Shown here: positions 42,039 to 51,585 of the stretch, in pieces
How positions within the stretch are numbered: position 1 is the stretch's first letter
Layout: each line of letters begins with the position of its first letter
Assembly (NCBI RefSeq): GCF_026072635.1
Contig: NZ_AP023081.1
Span: 590,501-654,500, forward strand
Direction of reading: 5' to 3'
Length of the DNA stretch: 64,000 bases
Source: Pseudomonas solani
Lineage (GTDB): Bacteria; Pseudomonadota; Gammaproteobacteria; Pseudomonadales; Pseudomonadaceae
Notes under the pieces: generated by a model
Databases searched by the model: none
Seen by the model: the letters and a program-made list of their open reading frames with translations, nothing else
What the model was told of the DNA's origin: nothing
Program-made: the position numbers and the translations under genes

Positions 42039-42054
42039 TGCGACCTTGGTCGCA
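42039..42054. promoter_or_regulatory. Perfect palindrome upstream of mxtR/crbS
   Basis: TGCGACC-TT-GGTCGCA is perfect over 16 nt and shares its CGACC-WW-GGTCG core with the pair of palindromes upstream of yjcH-actP (1370-1411). It lies about 90 bases before the kinase start, so it may mark autoregulation by the cognate response regulator. Inference. Confidence 0.45.
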
Positions 42055-42145
42055 GCTGCCTGACGGACAACCGGCTTTGGTGCGAAACTGCCGCATCGAG
42101 ACACAGGTGGGCGCATCCGTCCGCCGCTTTCACTTCGGAGTCTGC

Positions 42146-45100
42146 ATGTCGTTGTCCAGCGGGCTGATCGCCGCGGTCGCCCTTCTCTATATGGCCGTGC
42201 TGTTCGCCATCGCCTTCTATGGCGACCGCCGTCGCGCGCCCATGCCGCCGAAGGGCCGCGCCCTGGTCTACAGCCTGTCGCTGGCGGTGTACTGCACCAG
42301 CTGGACCTTCTTCGGCGCCGTGGGCCAGGCCGCCGGCCAGCTCTGGGCCTTTTTGCCGATCTACCTCGGCCCCATCCTGCTGATGGTCTTCGCCCCCTGG
42401 GTGCTGCAGAAGATGGTGCTGATCAGCAAGCAGGAGAACATCACCTCCATCGCCGACTTCATCGCCGCCCGCTATGGCAAGTCCCAGGCCCTGGCGGTGG
42501 TGGTGGCGCTGATCTGCCTGGTCAGCGTGCTGCCCTACATCGCCCTGCAGCTCAAGGGCATCGTCCTCGGCGTCAACCTGCTGATCGGCTCCGGCGCCGA
42601 ATCCACCGGCACCCGCGCCCAGGACACCGCGCTGATCGTGTCCCTGGTGCTGGCGCTGTTCACCATCCTTTTCGGCACCCGCAACCTCGACGCCACCGAG
42701 CACCACCGCGGCATGGTGCTGGCCATCTCGTTCGAGTCGCTGATCAAGCTGCTGGCCTTCCTCGCCGTCGGCATCTTCGTCAGCTTCAGCCTGTTCGATG
42801 GCTTCGACGACCTGACCCTGCGCGCCATGCAGGCCACCCACCTGGAGAGCTTCTGGCTGCAGCCGGTGGACTGGCCGACCCTGATCGTGCAGACCGGCGT
42901 GGCGATGGTGGCGTTCGTCTGCCTGCCCCGGCAGTTCCATGTCGCGGTGGTGGAAAACATCGAGCCCCGTGACCTGCGCACCGCGCGCTGGGTGTTCCCG
43001 CTCTACCTGGGGCTGGCGGCGCTGTTCGTGGTGCCCATCGCCCTGGCCGGCAAGATGCTGCTGCCCGCCGGCGTGATGCCCGACTCCTTCGTCATCAGCC
43101 TGCCCCTGGCCGAGGCCCATCCGTCCCTCGCCCTGCTGGCCTTCATCGGCGGCGCCTCGGCCGCCACCGGCATGGTCATCGTCGAAGCCGTGGCGCTCTC
43201 GACCATGGTCTCCAACGACATGCTGCTGCCCTGGCTGCTGCGCCGGCAGAGCGCCGAGCGCCCCTTCGAGGTGTTCCGTCACTGGATGCTCTCGGTGCGC
43301 CGCGTCAGCATCGTGGTAATCATCCTCCTCGGCTACGTCAGCTACCGCCTGCTGGGCTCCACCGCGAGCCTGGCCACCATCGGCCAGATCGCCTTCGCCG
43401 CCATCGCCCAGCTCGGCCCGGCCATGGCCGGTGCCCTCTACTGGAAGCAGGCCAACCGGCGCGGCGTGTTCGCCGGGCTGGCCACCGGCGCCCTGCTCTG
43501 GGCCTACACCCTGGTGCTGCCACAGGTGGCCCGGGGGCTCGGCTGGCCGCTGGAGGCCTTCCCCGGTCTCGCCGGGCTGATGGCCAACCCGCTGAACCTG
43601 CCCATCGACCCGCAAACCCAGGGCGTGGTGCTGTCCCTGGCCGGCAACTGGCTGCTGTTCGCCTGGGTCTCGGTGTTCTCCCGCACCCGGGTGTCCGAAC
43701 ACTGGCAGGCCAGCCGCTTCATCGGCCAGATCGTCTCGGCGCGGCCGAGCAACCGTTCGCTGCTGGCGGTGCAGGTGGAAGACCTGCTGATGCTGGCGGC
43801 ACGCTTCGTCGGCGAGGAACGTGCGCGGCAGAGCTTCGTGCGCTTCGCCTACCGCCAGGGCACCAGCTTCAACCCGGTGCAGAACGCCAACCAGGACTGG
43901 ATCACCCACACCGAGCGCCTGCTCGCCGGCGTGCTCGGCGCCTCGTCCGCCCGCGCGGTGGTGAAGGCCGCCATCGAGGGCCGCGAGATGCAGGTGGAGG
44001 ACGTCGTGCGCATCGTCGACGAAGCCTCCGAGGTGCTGCAGTTCAACCGCGCCCTGCTGCAAGGGGCCATCGAGAACATCACCCAGGGCATCAGCGTGGT
44101 CGACCAGTCCCTGCGCCTGGTGGCCTGGAACCGCCGCTACCTGGAACTCTTCGACTACCCCGACGGGCTGATCAGCGTCGGCCGGCCCATCGCCGACATC
44201 ATCCGCTACAACGCCGAGCGCGGCCTGTGCGGGCCGGGCGACGCCGAGGCCCACGTCTCGCGCCGGCTGTTCTGGATGCGCCAGGGCAACGCCCATACCT
44301 CCGAGCGCCTGTTCCCCAATGGCCGGGTCATCGAGCTGATCGGCAACCCGATGCCGGGCGGTGGCTTCGTCATGAGCTTCACCGACATCACCGCATTCCG
44401 CGAAGGGGAAAAGGCCCTCAAGGACGCCAACGAGGGGCTGGAGCAACGGGTCACCGAACGCACCCTCGAACTGTCCCAGCTCAACCAGGCGCTGATCGAG
44501 GCCAAGGGCACCGCCGAAGCGGCCAACCAATCGAAGACCCGTTTCCTTGCCGCCGTCAGCCATGACCTGATGCAGCCGCTTAACGCCGCGCGGCTGTTCT
44601 CCGCCGCCCTCGCCCACCAGCAGGACGCGCTGCCGCCGGAATCCCGCGAGCTGGTGGGCCACCTCGACAGCTCGCTGCGCTCGGCGGAAGACCTGATCAC
44701 CGACCTGCTGGACATCTCGCGCCTGGAAAGCGGGCGCATCACCCCCGACCGCGCCGCCTTCCCCCTGGCCGCGCTGTACGACGCCCTCGGCGCCGAGTTC
44801 AAGGCCCTGGCCCAGGAGCAGGGCGTGGACTTCCGCGTCAGCGGCAGCAAGCTGCGCATCGAGAGCGACATGAAGCTGCTGCGCCGGGTGCTGCAGAACT
44901 TCCTTACCAACGCCTTCCGCTATGCCAAGGGCCATGTGCTGCTGGGCGTGCGCCGCGAAGGCGGCCTGCTGCGCCTGGAAGTCTGGGACCGCGGCCCGGG
45001 CATCCCCGAAGATAAGCGCAAGGTGATATTCGAAGAGTTCAAGCGCCTGGACAGCCACCAGACCCGCGCCGAGAAAGGCCTGGGCTTGGGCCTGGCCATC

Positions 45101-45622
45101 GCCGACGGGCTCTGCCGCGTGCTCGGCCACCACCTGGAAGTCCGCTCGTGGCCGGGCAAGGGCAGCGTCTTCAGCGTCAGCGTGCCCCTGGCGCGCACCC
45201 CGGCACCGGCCCCCGTCGTGCCGCAGAAGGAAGCCAACGGCCACGCCCTGGATGGCACCCAGGTGCTGTGCATCGACAACGAAGACAGCATCCTCACCGG
45301 CATGCACAGCCTGCTCTCGCGCTGGGGCTGCCAGGTGTGGACGGCGCGCAACCGCCTGGAGTGCGAACACCTGCTGGCCGAGGACGTGCGCCCGCAACTG
45401 GCACTGGTGGACTACCACCTGGATGAAGGCGAGACCGGCACCGAGCTGATGGCCTGGCTGCGTACCCGCCTCGGCGCACCGGTACCGGGCGTGGTGATCA
45501 GTGCCGACGCCCGCGCCGAACTGATCGCCGAAGTCCACGCCGCCGGCCTCGACTACCTGGCCAAGCCGGTCAAGCCCGCCGCCCTGCGTGCCCTGCTCAG
45601 CCGACACCTGGTGTTGCGCTGA
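42146..45622 (+). CDS. mxtR: SSS-domain hybrid sensor kinase MxtR/CrbS
   Basis: The 1158-residue protein has an N-terminal sodium:solute symporter-like domain with about 13 helices (residues 1-490), then a PAS region (about 660-770), a HisKA domain with His806 in AVSHDLMQPLN, a HATPase domain (DRGPGIPEDKRK, GLGLGLAIAD), and a receiver domain with Asp1089 in VDYHLDEGE. This matches MxtR/CrbS (PA3271 as I recall), the sensor of the acetate switch with response regulator CrbR/ErdR, which is not in this window. The same regulation reaches actP, at the left edge. The ATG at 42146 was chosen because the SSS domain begins there. Confidence 0.92.
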   Translation: MSLSSGLIAAVALLYMAVLFAIAFYGDRRRAPMPPKGRALVYSLSLAVYCTSWTFFGAVGQAAGQLWAFLPIYLGPILLMVFAPWVLQKMVLISKQENITSIADFIAARYGKSQALAVVVALICLVSVLPYIALQLKGIVLGVNLLIGSGAESTGTRAQDTALIVSLVLALFTILFGTRNLDATEHHRGMVLAISFESLIKLLAFLAVGIFVSFSLFDGFDDLTLRAMQATHLESFWLQPVDWPTLIVQTGVAMVAFVCLPRQFHVAVVENIEPRDLRTARWVFPLYLGLAALFVVPIALAGKMLLPAGVMPDSFVISLPLAEAHPSLALLAFIGGASAATGMVIVEAVALSTMVSNDMLLPWLLRRQSAERPFEVFRHWMLSVRRVSIVVIILLGYVSYRLLGSTASLATIGQIAFAAIAQLGPAMAGALYWKQANRRGVFAGLATGALLWAYTLVLPQVARGLGWPLEAFPGLAGLMANPLNLPIDPQTQGVVLSLAGNWLLFAWVSVFSRTRVSEHWQASRFIGQIVSARPSNRSLLAVQVEDLLMLAARFVGEERARQSFVRFAYRQGTSFNPVQNANQDWITHTERLLAGVLGASSARAVVKAAIEGREMQVEDVVRIVDEASEVLQFNRALLQGAIENITQGISVVDQSLRLVAWNRRYLELFDYPDGLISVGRPIADIIRYNAERGLCGPGDAEAHVSRRLFWMRQGNAHTSERLFPNGRVIELIGNPMPGGGFVMSFTDITAFREGEKALKDANEGLEQRVTERTLELSQLNQALIEAKGTAEAANQSKTRFLAAVSHDLMQPLNAARLFSAALAHQQDALPPESRELVGHLDSSLRSAEDLITDLLDISRLESGRITPDRAAFPLAALYDALGAEFKALAQEQGVDFRVSGSKLRIESDMKLLRRVLQNFLTNAFRYAKGHVLLGVRREGGLLRLEVWDRGPGIPEDKRKVIFEEFKRLDSHQTRAEKGLGLGLAIADGLCRVLGHHLEVRSWPGKGSVFSVSVPLARTPAPAPVVPQKEANGHALDGTQVLCIDNEDSILTGMHSLLSRWGCQVWTARNRLECEHLLAEDVRPQLALVDYHLDEGETGTELMAWLRTRLGAPVPGVVISADARAELIAEVHAAGLDYLAKPVKPAALRALLSRHLVLR

Positions 45623-45867
45623 GCGGCTCGCGCTGCGCACCCGGTAATTCTTCGTCGCAGCTCGGGAGCAACCCGGCAGGCCTCACGGGCCGGATTCCCC
45701 GGCCTGGCTCCCCGCCCCTGTCGATGGCGTATCCGTCACCGTCCAGCGTCTAGACTTCTGCCATCCGCGCAGCCGCCGAGAGGCCGCTGTTCACCTCGGC
45801 GACGCGGCCCGGTATAAGGAGTGCCTGGCGCACCTGCCGCCACGCCGTAGAGACAGGAGTCTTCGCA

Positions 45868-47070
45868 ATGAATCTTTCCAGTGGGTCGGGCCCGGTGCCG
45901 ACCCACCTTCCCGAGCGCCCGGCCGAGGACTACCTCGCCGAACGGGTCGCCACGCTCTTCTCCACCAGCCCTTCGACGGCAGTCGGCAACGTCTTCTCCG
46001 GCTCCATGGTGTTCGGGGTCTACCACGCAAGCGCGCCACTGCGCGGGCTGTGCATCTGGCTGGCCATCCTGGTGGTGCTGATGGTGGTGCGCCTGTCCCT
46101 GGTGCGCGCCTGGCGGCGTGATCCGCAACGCTTCCCGCCGCTGACCTGGGCGCGCATGACCATGTGCCAGTGCGGCGCCGTGGGCGTGGCCTGGGGTGTC
46201 GGCGCCATCTGGCTGATGGGCTATGGCACGCCCTACGAGGACGTGATCTTCGGCTGCATCGCCCTGGCCTCGGTGATGGTCGCCATGAGCAACGTCTCCT
46301 ACTGGCCGGCGCACCTGGCCTTCCATGTGCCCATGTTCTTCTTCCTCGGCATCGCCTACGGCCGTGACCCGGAGCCCCAGGCGATGTTCCTCGCCGTCTC
46401 CGCCTGGGTGGTCTGCCCCTTCATCGCCGAGATGGGCCGGCGCCTGCAGATCCGCTTCAACGAAGCCCTGAAGCTGGCCTGGGAACACCAGGTGCTGGCG
46501 CACAAGTACGCCCTGGCCAACCAGGAACTGGCCATCCTCAGCCGCACCGATGACCTCACCCGCATCGCCAACAAGCGCCACCTCGACGAAACCCTGAAGC
46601 GTGAATGGCACCGCTGCGCGCGCAATCACGAGCACCTGGGCGTGCTGATGCTGGATATCGATCACTTCAAGCTCTACAACGACAGCTACGGCCACCTCGC
46701 TGGCGACATCTGCATCCGCCAGGTGGCCGAGGCGATGCGCGCGAGCATCCGCGAGCACTGCGATTTCGTCGCGCGCTTCGGCGGCGAGGAGTTCACCGTG
46801 GTCATGCCCGGGGCCGACCTGGAAACCGCCCGCGCCATCGCCGAACGCATCCGCGCGGCCGTGGAGGACCTGGACCAGCCCCATGCCGGTGCCGAGCGCG
46901 GCCACCTCACCGTGAGCATTGGCGTGGCCTCCACCGAGCAGGGCACGGCGATCAGCGAAGAGGCCCTGGTGGGTAACGCCGACGTGGCCCTCTATGCGGC
47001 CAAGCACGCCGGGCGCAACCGGGTGGAAGCCTTTCGCGGGCAGTCCACCCTCCTCGCTCCCGCGCACTGA
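45868..47070 (+). CDS. Membrane diguanylate cyclase (GGEEF)
   Basis: The 400-residue product has an N-terminal region with about five membrane helices (about 55-205) and a cytoplasmic GGDEF domain (about 240-395) with LMLDIDHFKLYNDSYGH and the active-site GGEEF. It should make c-di-GMP from GTP. The inhibitory I-site motif RxxD five residues before GGEEF is not seen (EHCD instead), so product inhibition may be lost. It stands alone, downstream of the kinase but 245 bases away. A MerR gene converges on it with an 11-base gap. Confidence 0.9.
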   Translation: MNLSSGSGPVPTHLPERPAEDYLAERVATLFSTSPSTAVGNVFSGSMVFGVYHASAPLRGLCIWLAILVVLMVVRLSLVRAWRRDPQRFPPLTWARMTMCQCGAVGVAWGVGAIWLMGYGTPYEDVIFGCIALASVMVAMSNVSYWPAHLAFHVPMFFFLGIAYGRDPEPQAMFLAVSAWVVCPFIAEMGRRLQIRFNEALKLAWEHQVLAHKYALANQELAILSRTDDLTRIANKRHLDETLKREWHRCARNHEHLGVLMLDIDHFKLYNDSYGHLAGDICIRQVAEAMRASIREHCDFVARFGGEEFTVVMPGADLETARAIAERIRAAVEDLDQPHAGAERGHLTVSIGVASTEQGTAISEEALVGNADVALYAAKHAGRNRVEAFRGQSTLLAPAH

Positions 47071-47081
47071 AGGCGCGGGCT

Positions 47082-47894
47082 TCAGCCCTTGAGAAAGCCC
47101 CTGAGCAGCTCGCCCACACGGCCACCCAGCTCCTGGTTGGCTGAGAGTTGCAGCCCGCGCGCCAGCTCGCTGTCCACCACCTGCTCCACCAGCGGGCGCA
47201 GCGCCAGCAACTGACGGTTGAGGCCTTCCAGTTCGGCGACATGGGGCAGGCTGGTGCTGAGCAGCGGGTTGACCAGGTGATCGACGATCATCCGCACGAT
47301 GCCCTCCGCCACCGGCTCCACCTGCTGGCGGATCGTGGCGAACTGCTCCAGCAGCACCAGCAACGGAACCCCTGAACGATGCAACTGCACCCCGGCATTG
47401 AAGATGCGCGGGTTGAGCACGCGCAGATGGTCCCCGGCGAACTCGATCAGCCCCAGTTCCTGGGCGATGTCCATGGCCTCGTCGGTGAGCTCGTCGCCGA
47501 ACAGCGCCTGCACCTCGTCGAAGCCCAGGGGCGTGGGCTCCAGCTGGGTCCAGTCGCCGACTATGGCCTGCTCCAGGCCGAGCACATGGGCCAGGTCGCG
47601 GCCCTGGTCCCAGGCCTCGAACAGCTCGCGGATGCTGGCAATGCTGTAGCCACGCTCCAGCAACTGACCGATCAGGCGCAGGCGCGCCAGGTGCTCGCCG
47701 CTGTAGATACCCACACGACCCCGGCGCTCGGGCGGCGGCAAGAGCCCGCGATCCTGGTAGGCACGCAGGTTGCGCACGGTGGTACCGGCCTCGCGGGCCA
47801 GCTCGTCGACCGTGTATTCCTCACCGGGAACGGGCTCGGGGATGTGCGGCGCCTGGGCGAGCAAGCGCTGCAGGAAACTGGGGGAATTCTTCAT
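47082..47894 (-). CDS. MerR family transcriptional regulator
   Basis: The ATG at 47894 is used; the frame to 47930 adds little. The 270-residue protein has a MerR helix-turn-helix (about residues 24-65, YTVDELAREAGTTVRNLRAY) and a coiled-coil, then a long C-terminal region of unknown ligand. No metal-binding cysteines are visible. The gene is divergent from the alpha/beta hydrolase and metal-dependent hydrolase genes, so it probably controls them. The inverted repeat at 48107-48135 is a candidate operator. Confidence 0.88.
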   Translation of the reverse strand: MKNSPSFLQRLLAQAPHIPEPVPGEEYTVDELAREAGTTVRNLRAYQDRGLLPPPERRGRVGIYSGEHLARLRLIGQLLERGYSIASIRELFEAWDQGRDLAHVLGLEQAIVGDWTQLEPTPLGFDEVQALFGDELTDEAMDIAQELGLIEFAGDHLRVLNPRIFNAGVQLHRSGVPLLVLLEQFATIRQQVEPVAEGIVRMIVDHLVNPLLSTSLPHVAELEGLNRQLLALRPLVEQVVDSELARGLQLSANQELGGRVGELLRGFLKG

Positions 47895-48106
47895 GGGCGG
47901 ATCATATCTCCGTGCCACAACGGCCAACAACAGCGCCGCCAGAGGCCCAACCTATGGCTGGACCTGCCGGCACAGAGGGCCCGCCAAAACCCGGATAACG
48001 CCACGCAAGCCCCCTGCCACGGTACTTTGCGGGCAGCGGTAACGCGGTAACAGGCGCACCGGCGAAAGTGCCCCAGCATCTGGCCAGCACCGCATCCCTG
48101 GCCGAC

Positions 48107-48135
48107 AATCGATGACATCGAATGATGTAACGATT
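48107..48135. promoter_or_regulatory. Inverted repeat in the MerR-hydrolase promoter region
   Basis: AATCGATGACATC (48107-48119) and GATGTAACGATT (48124-48135) form an imperfect inverted repeat, as expected for a MerR dimer. It lies in the gap between the MerR gene and the leader ORF at 48157. The rest of the gap (47895-48106) shows no gene. Confidence 0.4.
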
Positions 48136-48156
48136 CAGGCCCGCAGGAGATCCGCC

Positions 48157-48210
48157 ATGCCCGCCACGCACCCCGCCCCCCTTTGCCCGCACCGGGAGGC
48201 GAGCCGATGA
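48157..48210 (+). CDS. Possible 17-residue leader peptide coupled to the hydrolase
   Basis: An ATG at 48157 follows AGGAG at good spacing and opens a 17-codon frame (MPATHPAPLCPHREASR). Its TGA at 48208-48210 overlaps the hydrolase ATG at 48207-48209. So translation of the leader would bring ribosomes to the hydrolase start. It is too short to be a normal gene. It may be a regulatory leader or a remnant of a longer upstream gene. Confidence 0.4.
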   Translation: MPATHPAPLCPHREASR

Positions 48211-49121
48211 ACGCGCCCCTCACCCTCGAACCCCAGCGCGTGACGGTGCAAGGCGACGGCGTGCGCCTGGCCACCTACCAGTGGGGCAATGCCAAGGGGC
48301 CGACCCTGCTGCTGGTGCACGGCTACCCGGACAGCCACGAGGTGTGGCTGCCGCTGGTGCGCGAACTGGCGGCGGACTACCGCATCATCGCCTACGACGT
48401 GCGTGGCGCCGGCGCATCGGAGGTGCCGCCGCGCATCCGCGACTACCGCCTGCCGCGCCTGGCCAATGACCTGGAAGCGGTGCTGCGTGCCCTCAGCCCG
48501 GATCGCCGCGTGCACCTGGTGGCCCACGACTGGGGCTCGATCCAGAGCTGGGAAGCGGTGACTGAACCGCGTATCCAGCCCCTGCTGGCCTCCTACACCA
48601 GCATCTCCGGCCCCTGCCTGGACCACGTCGGCCACTGGATGCGCAGCCGCCTGCGGGAAAAGCGCGTCGGCGCCTACCTGCAGATGATCGGGCAACTGCT
48701 CAGCTCCTGGTACATCGCCTTTTTCCACACCCCGCTGCTGCCGGAGCTCACCTGGAAACTGGGACTTGCCCGCGCCTGGCCAGGCCTGCTGCGCCGCGTC
48801 GAAGGCATCGCCAAGCCACACGTCAGCAGCACCCAGCTCACCGACGGCCAGCGTGGGGTGAGGCTCTACCGCGCCAATTTCATCAGCAGCCTGTTCCGCC
48901 CCCGTGAACGTCACACCGACCTGCCCGTGCACCTGGTCATCCCCACCCGCGACCGCTTCGTGCGTCCGCAGCTGTTCGATGAGCTGACCCGTTGGGCGCC
49001 GACCCTGTGGCGCCGTGAAGTGCGCGCCGGCCACTGGCAACTGCTGGCCGAGCCGCAGCGGCTGGCCGGTTGGCTGCGTGAATTCGTCGACCGCGAGGAA
49101 CCGGCCAGGAGAGCCTCATGA
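48207..49121 (+). CDS. Alpha/beta hydrolase
   Basis: The 304-residue protein has the oxyanion HGYPDSHEVW motif, the core VAHDWGSIQSW with Asp as nucleophile (epoxide-hydrolase/haloalkane-dehalogenase style), and RAGHWQLLAE near the end for the catalytic His. The ATG at 48207 follows GGGAGG and a 17-codon leader. The stop overlaps the next gene's ATG by four bases. Substrate is unknown; an epoxide or ester is plausible. A MerR regulator lies upstream, divergent. Confidence 0.84.
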   Translation: MNAPLTLEPQRVTVQGDGVRLATYQWGNAKGPTLLLVHGYPDSHEVWLPLVRELAADYRIIAYDVRGAGASEVPPRIRDYRLPRLANDLEAVLRALSPDRRVHLVAHDWGSIQSWEAVTEPRIQPLLASYTSISGPCLDHVGHWMRSRLREKRVGAYLQMIGQLLSSWYIAFFHTPLLPELTWKLGLARAWPGLLRRVEGIAKPHVSSTQLTDGQRGVRLYRANFISSLFRPRERHTDLPVHLVIPTRDRFVRPQLFDELTRWAPTLWRREVRAGHWQLLAEPQRLAGWLREFVDREEPARRAS

Positions 49122-50002
49122 GCACCGAGCACCACCGCCTCGAACAGCGCAAGGTGCGCTTCGACTTCGCCGACACGCCGCTGCACTGGGTACCGGGCGA
49201 ACCCGAGGCTTCGCACATCATGAACAGCCTGCACCTGATCCTGCCGGCCGGGGAGTTCTGGTTCTGCCGGGTCTACAACAAGGCCCTGCCCCAGGTGACC
49301 GACCCGCTGCTGGCCGAGGACGTGCGCGGCTTCGTGCGTCAGGAGGCGCAACACGCCCGCGCCCACGACAGCGCATTGAAACCCTACCTGGAACGCCACG
49401 GGCTGGACCCAGCGCCGGTCACCGCCGGCATCTACCGCCTGTTCGACAAGGTGCTCTGCGACCACCCGCTGGGCGAACACCGCCTGAGCCGCTGGCTGCA
49501 ACCCTGGTGGCTGCGCCAGCGCGTCGGCCTGATCGCCGCCGTTGAACATTTCACCTGCGTGCTGGGCAACTGGATCATCACCACCCGCAGCCTCGACCAG
49601 GCCGACCCGGTGATGCTCGACCTGCTGCGCTGGCACGGTGCCGAGGAAGTGGAGCACCGCTGCGTCGCCCATGACCTGCATGTGCACCTGGGCGGCAGCC
49701 TGCTGGCGCGGGGGTTCTACATGGTGGTGGCGTGCATCGCGCTGATCACCCTGTTCAGCGTCGGCTCCGCCAGCCTGATGCGCCAGGACCCGGCCACGCG
49801 CAAGCGTGCCGGCTTCCTCCGCCACTGGCGTCGCCTGGGCGCCCGCGACACGCTGCCCACGCCCGCCAGCATAGGCCGCGCGGTGCTGCGCTATTACGAG
49901 CCGGGTTTCCACCCGCGTACCGAAGGCGATCTGTCAGTGGCGCTGAGTTACCTGGAGCGCTCGCCGGCAGCGCAGCGTGCCGCGGCGGAAGCGGGCGCCT
50001 GA
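49118..50002 (+). CDS. Metal-dependent hydrolase (PF10118-type)
   Basis: The 294-residue product has repeated His/Glu pairs in helical context: RQEAQHARAH, AAVEHFTCVLGN and HGAEEVEHRCVAHD, which can form a di-metal site like that of ferritin-like enzymes. It matches the family annotated as predicted metal-dependent hydrolases. It has a membrane helix near residue 200 (FYMVVACIALITLFSV). The start overlaps the preceding stop (ATGA), so it shares an operon with the alpha/beta hydrolase. Confidence 0.82.
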   Translation: MSTEHHRLEQRKVRFDFADTPLHWVPGEPEASHIMNSLHLILPAGEFWFCRVYNKALPQVTDPLLAEDVRGFVRQEAQHARAHDSALKPYLERHGLDPAPVTAGIYRLFDKVLCDHPLGEHRLSRWLQPWWLRQRVGLIAAVEHFTCVLGNWIITTRSLDQADPVMLDLLRWHGAEEVEHRCVAHDLHVHLGGSLLARGFYMVVACIALITLFSVGSASLMRQDPATRKRAGFLRHWRRLGARDTLPTPASIGRAVLRYYEPGFHPRTEGDLSVALSYLERSPAAQRAAAEAGA

Positions 50003-50057
50003 CCCGCCGGCCGGCACCGAGGAATGAGGCCCACCAGCTGGGCCCAGAACGAAGGCA

Positions 50058-51533
50058 TCACTCCTCCAGCTCATCCAGCAGCGGCAGCCCTGCCGCGCGC
50101 TCGAGCAGGTCGGTGGGTAGGCTCTTGCTGGCGCGGGCCCCTAGCAGCTTGATGTTCTCGACCCGGCTGACGAGGTTGCCGCGCCCGTCCACCAGCTTGT
50201 TGCGGGCGGCGGCGTAGGCCTTGTCCAGCTGCTGCAGGCGGCTGCCCATCTCGTCCAGGTCCCGCACGAAGGCGACGAACTTGTCGTAAAGGGCCCCGGC
50301 GCGCTCGGCGATCTCCCGGGCGTTCTGGCTCTGCCGCTCCTGGCGCCACAGGCTGTCGATGACCCGCAGGGTGGCCAGCAGGGTGGTCGGGCTGACGATG
50401 ACGATGTGCTGGTCGTAAGCCTCCTGGAACAACCCCGGATCGGCCTGCAAGGCGGCAGCGAACGCGGCCTCGATGGGCACGAAGAGCAGCACGAAGTCCA
50501 GGCTGTGCAGGCCCTCCAGGCGCTGGTAATCCTTCACCGACAGACCCTTGAGGTGATTACGCAAGGACAGCACGTGCTGCTTCAACGCCTGGGCACGGAC
50601 GGCCTCGTCTTCAGCGGCAATCAGCGCCTGGTAGGCGGTAAGGCTGACCTTGGCGTCCACAACCACCTGCTTGTCGCCCGGCAACTGGATCAGCACGTCG
50701 GGCTGGAAGCGCTGGCCATCGGCGCTGTTCAGGCTGACCTGGGTCTGGTACTCGCGGCCCTTCTCCAGGCCGGCATGCTCCAGCACCCGTTCCAGCACCA
50801 GCTCGCCCCAATTGCCCTGAGTCTTCTGGCCCTTGAGCGCGCGGGTGAGGTTGGTGGCCTCATCCCCCAGGCGCTGGTTGAGCTGCTGCAGGCGCTCCAG
50901 CTCCTTGCCCAGGGAGAAGCGTTCGCGCGCCTCCTGTTGATAACTCTCCTCGACACGCTTCTCGAAGGCCTGGATGCGCTCCTTCAACGGGTCGAGCAGC
51001 TGCCCCAGGCGCTGCTGGCTGGTCTCGGCGAAACGCTGCTCGCGCTCATCGAAGATCTTTCCGGCCAGCTCGGCGAACTGGGCGCGCAAATCATCGCGAG
51101 CGGCCTGCAGATCGGCCAGGCGCTGGGCGTGGGAATCCTGCTGTTCGCGCAGCTCCGCGACCAGGGCGGCACGCTCGCTATCCAGGCGACGCAGCTCGCC
51201 CTCCTTGCGCTCGCGCTCCTCGCTCCAGGCCGCCTGGGCTTCGCGAGCGGCCTTGCGCTCGACGCCGAGCAGCTCGGCCTCGCGGCGCAACGCAGCCAGT
51301 TCGGCCTGTTGGGCGGCGTTGTTCTGGGTGAGTTCGCGGATTTCCACGCGGCTGTCGTCGAGCTGGGCACCGAGCCCGTCCTGGGCCATCTGCGCGGTGG
51401 CGAGGCGCTCGTCGAGCAACAGCCGTTCGAGTTCGCCGGCGGCAATGCGGCGTTGCTGATGCCAGGCCAGGCCCAACAGGGGAACAGCGGCGAGCGCGAG
51501 GCCGATCAGCAGATTGGGCAGGTCGAAGGGCAT
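50058..51533 (-). CDS. rmuC: DNA recombination protein RmuC
   Basis: The 491-residue protein has an N-terminal membrane helix (about residues 7-25), a long coiled coil (about 30-240) and the RmuC domain (about 250-440) with QGNWGELVLERVLEHAGL and VVVDAKVSLTAYQALI. RmuC limits inversions at inverted repeats, probably as a nuclease-like factor. Length is normal (E. coli 475). It ends in an acidic tail. A Sel1-like gene lies just upstream on the same strand. Expression signals were not seen. Confidence 0.93.
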   Translation of the reverse strand: MPFDLPNLLIGLALAAVPLLGLAWHQQRRIAAGELERLLLDERLATAQMAQDGLGAQLDDSRVEIRELTQNNAAQQAELAALRREAELLGVERKAAREAQAAWSEERERKEGELRRLDSERAALVAELREQQDSHAQRLADLQAARDDLRAQFAELAGKIFDEREQRFAETSQQRLGQLLDPLKERIQAFEKRVEESYQQEARERFSLGKELERLQQLNQRLGDEATNLTRALKGQKTQGNWGELVLERVLEHAGLEKGREYQTQVSLNSADGQRFQPDVLIQLPGDKQVVVDAKVSLTAYQALIAAEDEAVRAQALKQHVLSLRNHLKGLSVKDYQRLEGLHSLDFVLLFVPIEAAFAAALQADPGLFQEAYDQHIVIVSPTTLLATLRVIDSLWRQERQSQNAREIAERAGALYDKFVAFVRDLDEMGSRLQQLDKAYAAARNKLVDGRGNLVSRVENIKLLGARASKSLPTDLLERAAGLPLLDELEE

Positions 51534-51585
51534 GGGGGGCTCCGCGGAAGGATGCCGGGCAGTATACCCAGCGCCCAGGCGGCGG

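Noticed and set aside
41927..45640. 1237-residue minus-strand open frame opposite the mxtR gene
   Set aside because: It mirrors the whole kinase gene, is rich in Gly, Gln, His and Ala, has no domain or signal, and arises from GC-rich codon bias. The plus-strand kinase has full domain structure.
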